A stretch of DNA of 46,489 bases from Gammaproteobacteria bacterium (GCA_016193395.1 JACPSH010000049.1:1-46489), one strand, 5' to 3'. Counted from the first letter of the stretch, positions 18,394-30,217 are shown. Made by a program: numbers and translations. The notes: generated by a model from the letters alone, not told the origin.

Positions 18394-18790
18394 CGGCCCC
18401 GCCAAATCGAAACGTCTAAAGACCGTCCTCGCCAGGTGCCGGCACGGGTGCGCCACGATTCGTGAATCCGGCGTCCGGGAAGACATGACCCCGGAAAAAG
18501 CCAAACACGTCTATTTCCTCAATACCTTCGGACTGGTCTTCACCCCCTGGCTCTAACAGGGTGATGCAAAACCCCGTTTTGCGTCACCCTGCAGCGCCCC
18601 AGGGCAGATTTCCTGCTCCTGCGAAATCTGCACTTCCGCCATCCGTGGCGGTCGGACGGGAAGCAGCGCATATCAAACACGCAAGTGTTTGATATGCGGA
18701 GCGAGGCCGAAGCGGTGCTTTGGCCGAAGCGAAGGGAACCGGGACGGTGAGCCCATCTCGGGATCGGCAGGTTCAGTGGCGGGGCCTGGG
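18394..18790. other. 397-bp intergenic region between gor and the acyl-CoA synthetase gene
   Basis: No convincing gene is present. It separates two convergent genes and holds the hairpin cluster described separately, plus a 23-codon open frame at 18485-18556 without strong support. The right part (18700-18790) contains only short G/C-rich repeats such as GGCCGAAGCG. Confidence 0.6.
18557..18698. repeat. Cluster of three strong hairpins downstream of gor
   Basis: Hairpin 1 (18557-18592) is CAGGGTGAtGCAAAAC-cccc-GTTTTGC-type, with both arms ending in CAGGGTG/CACCCTG. Hairpin 2 (18604-18631) has perfect 9-bp arms GCAGATTTC/GAAATCTGC. Hairpin 3 (18667-18698) has perfect 14-bp arms CGCATATCAAACAC/GTGTTTGATATGCG around GCAA. 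A further CCGCC/GGCGG pair lies at 18637-18651. A second, shortened copy of hairpin 1 is at 40887-40919. The location between convergent genes suits a bidirectional terminator; the density suggests a REP-like composite element. Confidence 0.75.
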
Positions 18791-20599
18791 TCAGGGCCTG
18801 GCCCCCGTCTTCTCGTACATCCGCTCGATTTCCGCCCCGCACTTTTGCTGCACGGCGGCGCGGCGCACCTTCAGCGTCGGCGTCAGAAGGCCATTGTCCA
18901 CCGACCAGGGCTCAAGCAGGCAGGTCACGCGGATAACCTGGGCATAGCCGGGGAAGTCGTGCAGGCAGGCCGCGATGCGCTCGAGCAGGATCTCCTCGAC
19001 ACGCCGGTCATGCACGTCGATGCCGGACAGATCGTGCTCGCGCGCGACCTCTTGCCAGTGCGGTTCGTTCAGCACGACCAGCGCGGCGAGGTACGGCCTG
19101 CCCTCGCCGATGATGATCACCTGGTCGAAGACGGCATCGGCGGTAATCGCGATCTCCATGTCCATCGGCGGCACCTTTTCGCCGTTGGCCAGCACGATGA
19201 TTTCCTTGAGCCGCCCGGTCAGGTAGATGCGGCCGTCCTCGATGCGCGCACGGTCGCCCGTATGCAGCCAGCCCTGTGCGTCCAGCACGCGCCGTGTGTC
19301 CTCGGGGTTGTTCCAAAATCCCGCCATGACGCTCTCGCCCCGGACCAGCAGTTCGTCCTGATCGCCGACCTTCACCTCGACGCCGGGGAGCGGCGGACCG
19401 ATGCTCGACGGGACGTTGTTCTCGAGCCGGTTCGCGCTCACCACCGGACTGGTCTCGGTAAGGCCGTAGCCCTGCAGCACGGGCACGCCGAGGCCGATGA
19501 ATACCCGAGCGATGTCGGGCGCCAGCGCCGCGCCGCCGCTGATCGCGACCTTGAGATTGCCGCCCAGGCGTGCCGTGACCTTGTCTGCGACCGCCCTTTT
19601 GAGCAGTGGCCAGAGCAGCAGCGACGGTTTGCGCCGTTCGCGTCCCTGCAGGACTTCGTGCCGGTGCCAGCCTACGTCCACGGCCAGGTTGAACAGGAAA
19701 CGCGCCACCGGACCCTTTCGGGCCAGCTGCTCCAGCAGCCGCGCATAGACGCGCTCGTAGATGCGCGGCACGGAAATGAGGGCATCCGGGCGGACCAGGC
19801 GCAGGTCGTTTGCGAGCTCGAGGATGCTGCGCGCGTGGGCGACAATTGCTCCGGCCATCATCGGCAGGTAATAGCCGACGGTGCGCTCCAGCATGTGCGA
19901 TAGCGGAAGGAACGACAGGAATACGTGATTGGTGGCGACCGGCACGATTTGCAGGCAGCTGTACGCGTTGCTGAGTATGTTCCAGTGCGTGAGCATCACG
20001 CCCTTGGGCCGACCGGTAGTACCAGAGGTATAGACGATGGTGGCAAGATCCGTCGGCTTGACTTTCGCGTGCCGCGGCTCGCCCTGTCCTCGCCCGAGCC
20101 AGTGCTGCAGGTGCATGAGGCGCTTGTCCCCGGATTCCTCGATCTCGGCGATACTCACGATCCGGCGCAGCGACCGGCAATTCTTCAGTTTGCCGGCCAG
20201 CCGTTCCCATTGCGGTGGTCCGCCGATGAGCAGCATGCGGATACCGGCGTCGTTCACCATGTACGCGACGTTGTCGGCGCGGTCCTCGGTGTAAATTGGC
20301 ACGACCACGATCCCGAGTCCGAGCGCCGCCTGATCGAAGATGACCCAGAAGCGCGAATTGCGCGCCATGATCGCGACGCGATCGCCGGGTTTCAGGCCCT
20401 CCTCCGCGAGCGCCGCCTGCCAGCGATCCACTTCGCGGGCCATCGCGGCCCAGGAGTAATCGGCCCAGGTCCCGTTGAGGGCATCGAAAAAGCGGTAGGC
20501 GACGTGCTCGGGCGTGCGGCGCACCCGCTCCCGAAAGAGGCCCGCGAGCGTCGAAGCCTGTTCGGGAAGGATGAGGTCGGTGGCGGATTCCGGGCTCAT
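18791..20599 (-). CDS. Long-chain acyl-CoA synthetase (AMP-forming), FadD-like
   Basis: A 602-aa ANL-superfamily ligase that activates fatty acids with ATP and CoA. The P-loop-like motif is IVYTSGTTGRPKGVMLTH, then LPLSHMLERT, the A5 motif is YGLTETSPVVSANR, and the A7/A8 region is LHTGDRARIEDGRIYLTGRLKE. The overall pattern is that of the eukaryote-like FAA1/long-chain synthetase group of about 600 aa rather than E. coli FadD (561 aa). The ATG at 20599 shares one base with the stop of the upstream gene (TGATG), so that start is chosen over 20620. It is the last gene of the fatty-acid oxidation run. Confidence 0.9.
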   Translation of the reverse strand: MSPESATDLILPEQASTLAGLFRERVRRTPEHVAYRFFDALNGTWADYSWAAMAREVDRWQAALAEEGLKPGDRVAIMARNSRFWVIFDQAALGLGIVVVPIYTEDRADNVAYMVNDAGIRMLLIGGPPQWERLAGKLKNCRSLRRIVSIAEIEESGDKRLMHLQHWLGRGQGEPRHAKVKPTDLATIVYTSGTTGRPKGVMLTHWNILSNAYSCLQIVPVATNHVFLSFLPLSHMLERTVGYYLPMMAGAIVAHARSILELANDLRLVRPDALISVPRIYERVYARLLEQLARKGPVARFLFNLAVDVGWHRHEVLQGRERRKPSLLLWPLLKRAVADKVTARLGGNLKVAISGGAALAPDIARVFIGLGVPVLQGYGLTETSPVVSANRLENNVPSSIGPPLPGVEVKVGDQDELLVRGESVMAGFWNNPEDTRRVLDAQGWLHTGDRARIEDGRIYLTGRLKEIIVLANGEKVPPMDMEIAITADAVFDQVIIIGEGRPYLAALVVLNEPHWQEVAREHDLSGIDVHDRRVEEILLERIAACLHDFPGYAQVIRVTCLLEPWSVDNGLLTPTLKVRRAAVQQKCGAEIERMYEKTGARP

Positions 20600-22638
20600 C
20601 AGTTCGCGAAGACCGCCCAACCCGCGTCGGCGGCGAAGCGATCACCGCAACGGGCCTGGAGCGCGTTCAACCGCTCGACGATGCGCGCGCGGCCGAGACT
20701 GCGCGCGTACTGCATGGGTCCACCGCGGAACGGGGCAAAGCCCGTACCGTAGATCATGCCGGCATCGAGCAGGTCGGCATCCTCGACGATCCCTTCGCGC
20801 AGGCAGGCGATGCATTCGTTCAACAGTCGCATCACGAGGCGCTCCTCGATCCCCTGCAGGACCTGCGGCGCCGCCTCGACCTTGGACTTGCGCGCTTTGC
20901 CGTTGTGAAACTCGTAGTATCCGCGGCCGCTCTTGCGCCCCAGCCTGCCCTCCTGCACCAGTTTTTCGAGGCGCTTCGGCACCGGCGCCCGCAGCTTGGC
21001 GGAAAGGTGCTGCGCGACCGACAGGCAGATGTCGAGTCCGACGGTGTCCGCGAGCTCCACCGGCCCCATCGGCATGCCAAATGCCATGGCCGCCTCGTCG
21101 ATGGCCTCCGCCGCGACACCTTCCTCGAGGAGGGTGGTGGCTTCCAGCAGATAGGGCGTCAGCACGCGATTGACCAGGAATCCGGGGGCGCTCCTCACCG
21201 GCAGCGGCAGCCGCCCGATCTGCCGGCAGAACGCGGCGGCCCGCTGCGTCCATTCCTGGGCGGTACCTTCGCCGTGGACGATCTCGACCAGCTGCATCCG
21301 GTCGACGGGGTTGAAAAAGTGAATTCCCACCAGCCGGCCCGGCTGCGCCAGACCCCGGTTCAGCGTCTCCAGCGCAATGCTCGAAGTGTTGGTGGCCAGC
21401 ATCGCCGTGTTCTTCAGGCGCGGCTCCACGGCCCTGAACAGGTCGATCTTGGCCTGCTCCTTCTCGACAATCGCCTCAATGACGAGATCTGCCGCCGGCA
21501 CGCCGCGCCCATCGAGGTCCGGCAGCAGCCTGTCCATGGCGTTCTGCACCAGGCGCCGATCCTTGAGGCGTTTAGCGAACAGGGCGCGCGCGCGCTTGAG
21601 CGCCACCGCGATGAAGCGGGGCTCGCGATCCTGCAAAGTCACGGTCAGACCCTGCGCCACGCACCAGGCCGCGATATCGCCGCCCATGACACCCGCGCCG
21701 ACGACGTGCGCGCGTTCCACGCGTGGTTCCGATTCCCGGCCCAGCGAACGCAAGCGCTCCTGCAGCAGGTAGGCGCGCACCAGGTTGCGCGACGCCGGCG
21801 TCATCAGCAGTTCCGGCACCCGTCGCGCCTCGCTTTCGAGCATGGCCGGATCGCTGCCGCCATTCTCCTCCCAGTGTTCGACGATGACGTATGGCGCCGG
21901 ATAATGCTCCCGGCGGGCGCGCGAGCGTAACTGCCGGCGCAGGAATGTCGCAAGCAGGACGCGCAATGGCCGCAATGCCAGCAGACGATCCAGGATGCGG
22001 CGCTGCGCCGGGCCGGGCGGTTGCAGCAGCAATGCGCGCGCCGCGGGGATCAACTGGCGTTCGGGCACGGCCCGGTCCACCAGCCCCATGCGCGATGCCG
22101 CCCGTGCATCCACCGTGCGGCCGGAGAGCATCAACTCGAGCGCATGCAACGGGCCGATGCGGCGCACAGCGCGCATCGAACCGCCAAAACCCGGAAAGAT
22201 CCCGAGCATCACCTCCGGAAAACCGAGACGCGTTCCCGACTCGCTGCAGGCGACGCGCAGGCGGCAGGCCAGCGCCATTTCCAGGCCGCCCCCGAGGCAG
22301 AAGCCCTTGATGGCGCTCACGGTCGGACACGGCAATTTCTCGAGGCGGTTGAACAGGGCGTGCGCCTCGCGGATCACGCGTTCCGCCTCGGCGCGATCCT
22401 GCACACGCGAGAATTCCTTCACGTTCGCCCCGGCAATGAAGCCATTGTCCTTGCCGGAAAGGATCGCAACGCCGCGCGGCGGATGCTGCTCCAGGCTATC
22501 GAGCACTTGCCCGAACTCAGCCATCACTTCCCGTGAGAGAACGTTTGCGGACTCGCCCTGCACATCCAGGCGACACCAGGCGATTTGGTTGGTGTCAGTC
22601 TCGATGGACCAGTGTTTCAATTGCAATTCACTTGCCAT
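20599..22638 (-). CDS. Multifunctional enoyl-CoA hydratase / 3-hydroxyacyl-CoA dehydrogenase (FadB/FadJ-like)
   Basis: A 679-aa fusion for two steps of beta-oxidation. The N-terminal crotonase domain (about 1-200) has GFIAGANVKEF, the oxyanion-hole region GFCLGGGLEMALACRLRVA, and FPEVMLGIFPGFGGSMR with the two catalytic Glu. The dehydrogenase domain starts near residue 305 with the NAD motif VVGAGVMGGDIAAW and has the catalytic His in GIHFFNPVDRMQLVEIVHG, then a C-terminal domain ending FAPFRGGPMQYARSLG. It is somewhat shorter than E. coli FadB (729 aa). Translationally coupled to the acyl-CoA synthetase gene; thiolase lies upstream at 22744-24030. Confidence 0.92.
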   Translation of the reverse strand: MASELQLKHWSIETDTNQIAWCRLDVQGESANVLSREVMAEFGQVLDSLEQHPPRGVAILSGKDNGFIAGANVKEFSRVQDRAEAERVIREAHALFNRLEKLPCPTVSAIKGFCLGGGLEMALACRLRVACSESGTRLGFPEVMLGIFPGFGGSMRAVRRIGPLHALELMLSGRTVDARAASRMGLVDRAVPERQLIPAARALLLQPPGPAQRRILDRLLALRPLRVLLATFLRRQLRSRARREHYPAPYVIVEHWEENGGSDPAMLESEARRVPELLMTPASRNLVRAYLLQERLRSLGRESEPRVERAHVVGAGVMGGDIAAWCVAQGLTVTLQDREPRFIAVALKRARALFAKRLKDRRLVQNAMDRLLPDLDGRGVPAADLVIEAIVEKEQAKIDLFRAVEPRLKNTAMLATNTSSIALETLNRGLAQPGRLVGIHFFNPVDRMQLVEIVHGEGTAQEWTQRAAAFCRQIGRLPLPVRSAPGFLVNRVLTPYLLEATTLLEEGVAAEAIDEAAMAFGMPMGPVELADTVGLDICLSVAQHLSAKLRAPVPKRLEKLVQEGRLGRKSGRGYYEFHNGKARKSKVEAAPQVLQGIEERLVMRLLNECIACLREGIVEDADLLDAGMIYGTGFAPFRGGPMQYARSLGRARIVERLNALQARCGDRFAADAGWAVFAN

Positions 22639-22704
22639 GGTTGAGTCTCACATCTCGGAAGATCGTGACTGGTCACTGGATAATGCTGGCGGGTGGCTAG
22701 TGGG

Positions 22705-22746
22705 TAGTGGCTGGTAGAACCCCAATCGACCAGTCGCCAGCCACTA
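22705..22746. terminator. Hairpin overlapping the thiolase stop codon
   Basis: TAGTGGCTGG (22705-22714) and CCAGCCACTA (22737-22746) form a perfect 10-bp stem with a 22-base loop. The right arm contains the TAG stop of the thiolase gene. No clean U-run follows on the minus strand, so it may attenuate transcription into the hydratase gene or stabilise the mRNA end rather than fully terminate. The flanking DNA is a low-complexity GGTGGCTAGTGGG-type repeat. Confidence 0.45.
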
Positions 22747-24030
22747 ATCTCTCTCGATCAACATCGCCCCACCCTGCCCTCCACCGATGCACAGGGAGGC
22801 CATGCCGCGCTTCGCGTTATTACGCGCCAGGACGTGGCAGAGATGCAGCACGATGCGGGCGCCGCTGGTGCCGACCGGATGGCCGAGGGCGATGGCCCCG
22901 CCGTCCACGTTCAGGCGCTCCAGTTCGATTTCACCCATGACCGACGGCAGGCCCAGTTCCTCGCTGCAATACTTCACGTCCGTCCAGGCCGCGAGGCAGC
23001 CCAGCACCTGCGCCGCAAATGCCTCGTTGAGTTCCCAGTAATCCACGTCGCCTGGCTTCAACCCGCGCCGTTGCAGGATCGGCGTCATGGCGTGAACGGG
23101 TCCGAGGCCCATCTGCTCCGGCTTCAGCCCCGCCCATTCGCAATCGACAATCCGCGCCATCACCGGCAACCGGTGCTTATTCACGGCGCGCCCGCTTGCC
23201 AGGATGACCCAGGCGGCGCCATCCGTGATCTGCGAGCTGTTGCCGGCGGTCACGCGCCCGAATTCGCGATCAAAGGCTGGCTTGAGCCTGGCCAGCTTCT
23301 CCACTGAACTGTCGGGCCGCACGCCGGTGTCGCTGGCGTAGGCATTGCCGTCGGTGTCATAGATCGTCTCCATTTCCGGGAGACGGCCTTGTGTCTGCGC
23401 CTTGGCCAGACGCAGGTGGCTGCGCACGGCGAACTCATCCATGGCCGCGCGCGTAATGTCGAAGCGGCGCGCAACCACCTCCGCGGTCTGGCCCATATTC
23501 AATCCACACACCGGATCGGTCAGCCCGCGCAACAGCGCGATGACGGGCTTGAGCAGGGCCGGACGGAACCGGGCGAGTACCCGCAGGCGCCCCGGCAGGT
23601 CGCGCGCGGCGTTCAGGTTTCCGAGCCAGGTTGCCATGAGCGGGCTGAACAGCAGCGGCGCGTGGCTCATGGACTCGGTGCCTCCGGCCAGGACCAGATC
23701 CGCCCGGCCCGCCGCGATGTTGCGCGCGCCGCAGTCTATCGCCTGCATGCCGGAGCCGCAGTTCCGCTGCACGGTCCATGCCGGGACGCGATCTCCGCAA
23801 CCCAGGCGCAACGACACGACGCGCGCAATGTTGGCCTCATCCGGTGACGGCATGATGCAACCGAGGATAACTTCGTTCAGTTCCGTGGGCGCGAACGGCT
23901 GGCGCGCGATGAGCGGCCGGGCCGCGCCCAATGCAAGATCGGCCGCCGCGAAGGGGCCCGGAACGCCGAGCGCCCTGAGGCACGGAGTGCGGCTGCCGTC
24001 GACAATGAATACGGGCTGGTCGTCAGTCAT
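22744..24030 (-). CDS. Acetyl-CoA C-acyltransferase (thiolase, FadA/FadI-like)
   Basis: The 428-aa thiolase cleaves 3-ketoacyl-CoA in the last step of beta-oxidation. The nucleophilic Cys is in [12 protein letters not shown], the active-site His in [20 protein letters not shown], and the second Cys in [24 protein letters not shown] and [11 protein letters not shown] are further family motifs. The length above 400 aa and the loop after residue 130 resemble FadI-type rather than biosynthetic PhaA-type thiolases, though a biosynthetic role cannot be excluded with phaC in the same window. It lies 105 bp upstream of the hydratase-dehydrogenase gene. Confidence 0.9.
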   Translation of the reverse strand: MTDDQPVFIVDGSRTPCLRALGVPGPFAAADLALGAARPLIARQPFAPTELNEVILGCIMPSPDEANIARVVSLRLGCGDRVPAWTVQRNCGSGMQAIDCGARNIAAGRADLVLAGGTESMSHAPLLFSPLMATWLGNLNAARDLPGRLRVLARFRPALLKPVIALLRGLTDPVCGLNMGQTAEVVARRFDITRAAMDEFAVRSHLRLAKAQTQGRLPEMETIYDTDGNAYASDTGVRPDSSVEKLARLKPAFDREFGRVTAGNSSQITDGAAWVILASGRAVNKHRLPVMARIVDCEWAGLKPEQMGLGPVHAMTPILQRRGLKPGDVDYWELNEAFAAQVLGCLAAWTDVKYCSEELGLPSVMGEIELERLNVDGGAIALGHPVGTSGARIVLHLCHVLARNNAKRGMASLCIGGGQGGAMLIERD

Positions 24031-24087
24031 GAAATGAATCCTCCGGCGTAGCGGCCCGTACGGAACCGCTGATTCCTAGCATAGGGT

Positions 24088-25824
24088 GTGGATGCGCAGC
24101 TTGCCAATGTAGAATGGCGGCCGATTGAGAATTACTGCCCAATTCATCTTCTGCCCGCGCCGGCCACGCTGAAATTGCCTGCCCGCACACTCCTGATTCT
24201 ACTCTGCAGCATCCTGGCCGGAGCAGCGGCCTGTTCCATGCGCTCCGAATCGAATGTGGAGGTCGGCAGGCAGAAACAAATCCTGCATTTCGGCAATGGT
24301 GACGAACCGCAGGGACTGGATCCGACGATCGTAACCGGGATCCCGGAATGGCACATCATTCAGGCCCTGTTCGAAGGACTCGTCGCGAAGGACCCGGCGA
24401 CGCTGGAGATCCGGCCCGGCGTGGCGGAATCGTGGACGATTTCAGGTGACCAGAAAATCTATACCTTCAGACTGCGCCGCGAGGCCCGATGGTCAGACGG
24501 CGATCCGGTCACGGCCGGGGATTTCGTCTTTACATGGAAGCGCGCGCTGATCCCGACACTCGGCAACCCGTATGCCTACATGTTCAACTGCATACGCGGC
24601 GCGAAAACGTTCTTCGAGGGCCGGAACCCGGATTTCGGCCAGGTGGGCGTGAAAGCGCTCGATGACCGGACCCTGCAGGTTGAGCTGGAGACTCCAACCC
24701 CCTACTTCCTGCAACTCCTCGATCACCACAGTTATTACCCGGTCCAGAAGAAAACCATCGAAAAATTCGGCGCGGTGGACGAGCCCAACATGCGCTGGAC
24801 GCGGCCGGAAAACATCGTCGGCAATGGACCATTCACGCTCAAGGAATGGATATTGAACCGAGTCGTGATCGTCGAAAAGAACCCGCTGTACTGGGATGCG
24901 GCACGGGTCAAGCTATGGCAAATCTACTTCTACCCCATCCCCAACGCGAGTACCGAGGAGCGCATGTTCCGCGCGCAGCAACTGCACGTCACGGACCGCG
25001 TCCCGGCCGACAAGCTCGCCGTCTACCGGGAGAATGATCCGGATTCGCTGCACGTCACGCCTTATCTCGGCACCTACTTCTACCGCCTGAATAGCAACGT
25101 CAAGCCGCTGGATGATGTGCGCGTGCGCCGCGCGCTGGCGATGAGCATCGACCGGCGGCAGCTCGTAGAAAAAATAGCCAAGGGCGGCCAGCAACCGGCC
25201 TATACGCTCACACCGCCCAATACGGCCGGCTATACGTCGTACGCAAAACTCCCGCACGACGCGCAGAAGGCCCAAGAACTTCTTGCGGAAGCGGGCTACC
25301 CCGGCGGCCGGGGCTTCCCGAGACTGGAGTTGATGTACAACACCGACGAGCTCCACCGCAAGGTCGCGACAGCCATACAGCAGATGTGGAAAAAGTCGCT
25401 GAACATCGACATCACGCTGTTGTCGCAGGACTGGAAGGTGTTCATGGATCGGGAGACCCACCTCCATTACCAGATGTCACGCGGTTCATGGATCGGCGAT
25501 TACCTGGACCCGACCACGTTCCTCGACATGTTCATCGCCGGCAGCGGCAACAACCGTACCGGCTGGTCCAATCCCCGCTACGATGAATTGCTGAAGCAGG
25601 CGACCCGGACTGGCGATCGGGAGGAACGTTACGCCCTCCTCCGGGCAGCCGAGGCGATCCTGGTCGAGGAGGCGCCCATCATCCCCCTCTATACCTACAC
25701 GCAGATGCGGCTCATCTCCACTGACCTGCGGGGCTGGGACCACAACGTTCTCGATCAACACCCGTTCAAGTACCTGTATTTGGAAGCGCCGCGGGAAGCG
25801 GAACGGAAGATCGAACGTCATTGA
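24088..25824 (+). CDS. oppA: Oligopeptide ABC transporter substrate-binding lipoprotein (OppA-like)
   Basis: A family-5 extracellular solute-binding protein of about 550-578 aa. Motifs include HFGNGDEPQGLDPTIVTGI at the N-terminus, GDPVTAGDFVFTWKRA, PLDDVRVRRALAMSIDR, and GDYLDPTTFLDMFIAGSGNN, the last typical of OppA/MppA peptide binders. GTG 24088 opens the frame, but a TTG at 24175 gives a compact lipoprotein signal (PARTLLILLCSILAGAAAC), so the real start may be there, with Cys about 20 residues in. It is the first gene of oppABC-DF and divergent from the thiolase gene. Bound ligand (peptide or other) is not proven. Confidence 0.9.
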   Translation: MDAQLANVEWRPIENYCPIHLLPAPATLKLPARTLLILLCSILAGAAACSMRSESNVEVGRQKQILHFGNGDEPQGLDPTIVTGIPEWHIIQALFEGLVAKDPATLEIRPGVAESWTISGDQKIYTFRLRREARWSDGDPVTAGDFVFTWKRALIPTLGNPYAYMFNCIRGAKTFFEGRNPDFGQVGVKALDDRTLQVELETPTPYFLQLLDHHSYYPVQKKTIEKFGAVDEPNMRWTRPENIVGNGPFTLKEWILNRVVIVEKNPLYWDAARVKLWQIYFYPIPNASTEERMFRAQQLHVTDRVPADKLAVYRENDPDSLHVTPYLGTYFYRLNSNVKPLDDVRVRRALAMSIDRRQLVEKIAKGGQQPAYTLTPPNTAGYTSYAKLPHDAQKAQELLAEAGYPGGRGFPRLELMYNTDELHRKVATAIQQMWKKSLNIDITLLSQDWKVFMDRETHLHYQMSRGSWIGDYLDPTTFLDMFIAGSGNNRTGWSNPRYDELLKQATRTGDREERYALLRAAEAILVEEAPIIPLYTYTQMRLISTDLRGWDHNVLDQHPFKYLYLEAPREAERKIERH

Positions 25825-25842
25825 CAGTAGCCCGGCAAACGC

Positions 25843-26778
25843 ATGTTTGAATTCGTTCTGAAGCGGGTCCTTCAGGCGATCCCGGTGCTGTGGATCGTCA
25901 TCACCGTCGCGTTCCTGTTCGTCCATGCCGCCCCGGGCGGACCGTTCTCCCAGGAGCGGGCCGTGCCCCCCGAGGTGCTCAAGGCACTCAACGAGCGCTA
26001 CAAACTCGACCAGCCGCTGCTGATCCAGTACTCGGACTACCTGCGCAACCTGGCGCGCGGGGACCTCGGTCCGTCATTCAAGTACCCCGGGCGAACGGTG
26101 AGCGAAATCATCCTCGCCGGCATGCCGGTGACATTTGAGCTGGGGTTCTACGCGCTGCTCGTCGCGCTGGCGGTGGGCATCGGCGCCGGAATACTGGCCG
26201 CCACTCGGCCCAATACGATGCGCGACTATCTGCCGATGTCGCTTGCCATGGTCGGGATCTGTCTGCCGACCTACGTGCTCGGACCCCTGCTCGTGCTGTT
26301 CTTCGGGATCCGGCTTGAATGGCTGCCCGTTTCCGGATGGGGCTACCTCCCCGGCGACAAGATCCTGCCCTCGATGACGCTCGGTCTGGCGTACGCGGCT
26401 TATGTTGCGCGCCTGTGCCGCGGCGGCATGCTTGAAATCCTCTCCCAGGACTTCATCCGCACCGCGCGCGCCAAGGGTCTGCCGGAGACAACCGTCATAT
26501 ACAAACACGCCCTGCGTGGCGGCTTGCAGCCGGTCGTTTCGTTTCTGGGTCCCGCCCTGGCCGGACTGCTCGGAGGCTCGTTCGTCATCGAGACCCTGTT
26601 CCAGATCCCCGGCCTGGGCCGCTACTACGTGCAGGCCGCGTTCAACCGGGATTACACGCTGGTGCTCGGCACGACCATCTTCTTCTCGACGCTCATCCTC
26701 GTATTCAACCTGCTCGCGGATATCGCCACGGTGTGGCTGAACCCGCGCCTTCGCCAGGAGGACGGCGCCCGTGCCTGA
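25843..26778 (+). CDS. oppB: Oligopeptide ABC transporter permease (OppB-like)
   Basis: The 311-aa inner-membrane permease has the usual six helices. It opens MFEFVLKRVLQAIPVLWIV and carries the cytoplasmic EAA-like loop around DFIRTARAKGLPETTVIYKH, then LRGGLQPVVSFLGPALAGLL and ETLFQIPGLGRYYVQAA. It starts 18 bp after oppA and overlaps oppC by 8 bp. Confidence 0.93.
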   Translation: MFEFVLKRVLQAIPVLWIVITVAFLFVHAAPGGPFSQERAVPPEVLKALNERYKLDQPLLIQYSDYLRNLARGDLGPSFKYPGRTVSEIILAGMPVTFELGFYALLVALAVGIGAGILAATRPNTMRDYLPMSLAMVGICLPTYVLGPLLVLFFGIRLEWLPVSGWGYLPGDKILPSMTLGLAYAAYVARLCRGGMLEILSQDFIRTARAKGLPETTVIYKHALRGGLQPVVSFLGPALAGLLGGSFVIETLFQIPGLGRYYVQAAFNRDYTLVLGTTIFFSTLILVFNLLADIATVWLNPRLRQEDGARA

Positions 26779-27670
26779 ACAACCGGCCGGCGTGGCGGCG
26801 ATGCCCGGGCGGGAGGCGATGCATTCGCCGTCGTTGTGGCGCGACGCAGGGTTGCGGCTGGCGCGCAATCGACTGGCGATGATTGGCCTGATCGTGCTGG
26901 CGTTCATGGTCGTCCTCGCCCTGCTCACGCCGTGGATCGCGCCGTATTCCTACGAAGCCCAGGATCTCGAGCTCGGCCCGGTGGCGCCGGCGCCGGCGCA
27001 CTGGCTCGGCACCGACATCTTCGGCCGCGACCTGCTGACGCGCATCCTTTATGGCAGCCGCGTGTCCCTGGCCGTGGGCTTCCTGGCGACGGCCGTCGCC
27101 CTCACCATCGGCGTGCTTTGGGGCGCCTGCGCCGGTTATATCGGAGGGGGCGCGGATGCCGTCATGATGCGCATCGTCGATATTCTCTACGCGTTGCCGT
27201 TCACCATCTTCATCATCCTGCTCATGGTGGTATTCGGTCAGAATATCCTGCTCCTGTTCTTTGCCATCGGCGCGGTCGAATGGCTGACGATGGCGCGCAT
27301 CGTTCGCGGGCAGGTCCTGAGCGTGCGCCACCAGGAGTACATCGAGGCGGCCGTCACGATGGGTCTTTCACGCTGGCAGATTATTCGCCGTCACGTGATC
27401 CCCAACGTGCTGGGCCCGGTGATCGTCTACACCACCCTTACCATCCCGAACGTGATCCTGCTCGAATCCTTCCTGAGCTTCCTGGGGCTGGGAGTACAGC
27501 CGCCCGCCAGTTCGTGGGGCGTGCTGATCGCTTACGGAGTCGAGACCATGGAGGAATACCCATGGCTGTTGTTCTTCCCGGCCGCGACACTGTCCCTGGC
27601 CCTGTTTTCCCTGAATTTTCTCGGCGATGGCCTGCGGGACGCCCTCGACCCGCGCGCCTCAAAGGATTGA
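26771..27670 (+). CDS. oppC: Oligopeptide ABC transporter permease (OppC-like)
   Basis: The 299-aa second permease has a cytoplasmic N-terminus with SLWRDAGLRLARNRLAMIGL, then HWLGTDIFGRDLLTRILYGS, a hallmark of OppC/DppC, and the EAA loop near EYIEAAVTMGLSRWQIIRRH. The C-terminus has FLSFLGLGVQPPASSWGVLI. GTG start at 26771 inside the end of oppB; the ATPase gene begins 3 bp after its stop. Confidence 0.93.
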   Translation: MPEQPAGVAAMPGREAMHSPSLWRDAGLRLARNRLAMIGLIVLAFMVVLALLTPWIAPYSYEAQDLELGPVAPAPAHWLGTDIFGRDLLTRILYGSRVSLAVGFLATAVALTIGVLWGACAGYIGGGADAVMMRIVDILYALPFTIFIILLMVVFGQNILLLFFAIGAVEWLTMARIVRGQVLSVRHQEYIEAAVTMGLSRWQIIRRHVIPNVLGPVIVYTTLTIPNVILLESFLSFLGLGVQPPASSWGVLIAYGVETMEEYPWLLFFPAATLSLALFSLNFLGDGLRDALDPRASKD

Positions 27671-27673
27671 GCG

Positions 27674-29377
<1,704 letters not shown>

Positions 29378-29440
29378 ATTCCATATTCTACATTCCACTT
29401 TCTACATGCCTTCACCTCAGCTACCAGACAGGAAAGAGCC

Positions 29441-30217
29441 ATGGGCCTACTGAACGGGAAACGCGCCCTCGTCGTCGGCGTCGCCAGCAATCGCTCCATT
29501 GCCTGGGGCATCGCCCAGGCCATGCATCGCGAAGGCGCTGCGCTTGCCTTCACCCACCAGAACGACCGATTGCGCGAGCGGGTCGAGGCTTTCGCCGCGG
29601 AGTGTAACTCGAACATCGTGCTCCCCTGCGAGGTGACCGACGACGGACAGATTGCGGAAGTTTTCACGAAACTGGGTGGGGTCTGGGACGGCCTGGACAT
29701 TCTCGTGCATTCGGTCGCGTACGCGCCGCGCGAATTGCTCGAGGGCGAGTACCTCGCGGCGGTCACGCGCGAGGGTTTCCTTCAGGCCCAGGACGTGAGC
29801 GCCTACAGTTTCGCCGCGCTGGGCAAGGCCGCGCGGCCGATGATGAAGGGACGCAAAGGCGCAATGCTGACGCTGACCTATATCGGCGCGCAGCGCGCCA
29901 TGCCGAACTACAACGTCATGGGCATCGCCAAGGCGAGCCTGGAAGCCAATGTCCGATACATGGCCGCCAGCCTGGGACCGGAGGGAATCCGCGTGAATGC
30001 GATTTCGGCGGGTCCTATCCGGACGCTCGCCGCGTCCGGGATCAAGGGACTCAGGGATTTCCTCACCCACGTCGAGCAAACGTCGCCGCTGCGCCGAAAC
30101 GTCACCATAGAGGAAGTCGGCAACGTCGCCGCGTTCCTTTGTTCCGACTATGCCTCGGCCGTGACTGGCGAAGTCACTTTCGTCGATTGCGGCTACAACG
30201 CCGTGGGAACGATATGA
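29441..30217 (+). CDS. fabI: Enoyl-[acyl-carrier-protein] reductase (NADH)
   Basis: The 258-aa SDR-family enzyme performs the last reduction in each round of fatty-acid elongation. It has the FabI cofactor motif [19 protein letters not shown], the catalytic Tyr-x6-Lys in [20 protein letters not shown], and [17 protein letters not shown]. The Y-x6-K spacing distinguishes FabI from FabG-type Y-x3-K. GGAAAG lies before the ATG at 29441. It follows the opp genes by 63 bp, an order also recalled in Pseudomonas. Confidence 0.96.
   Translation: MGLLNGKRALVVGVASNRSIAWGIAQAMHREGAALAFTHQNDRLRERVEAFAAECNSNIVLPCEVTDDGQIAEVFTKLGGVWDGLDILVHSVAYAPRELLEGEYLAAVTREGFLQAQDVSAYSFAALGKAARPMMKGRKGAMLTLTYIGAQRAMPNYNVMGIAKASLEANVRYMAASLGPEGIRVNAISAGPIRTLAASGIKGLRDFLTHVEQTSPLRRNVTIEEVGNVAAFLCSDYASAVTGEVTFVDCGYNAVGTI

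Noticed and set aside
18485-18556. 23-codon frame MTPEKAKHVYFLNTFGLVFT...
   Set aside because: Too short to support as a gene, weak ribosome site, no homologue recognised; it sits just before the hairpin cluster. Could be revisited if translation data exist.
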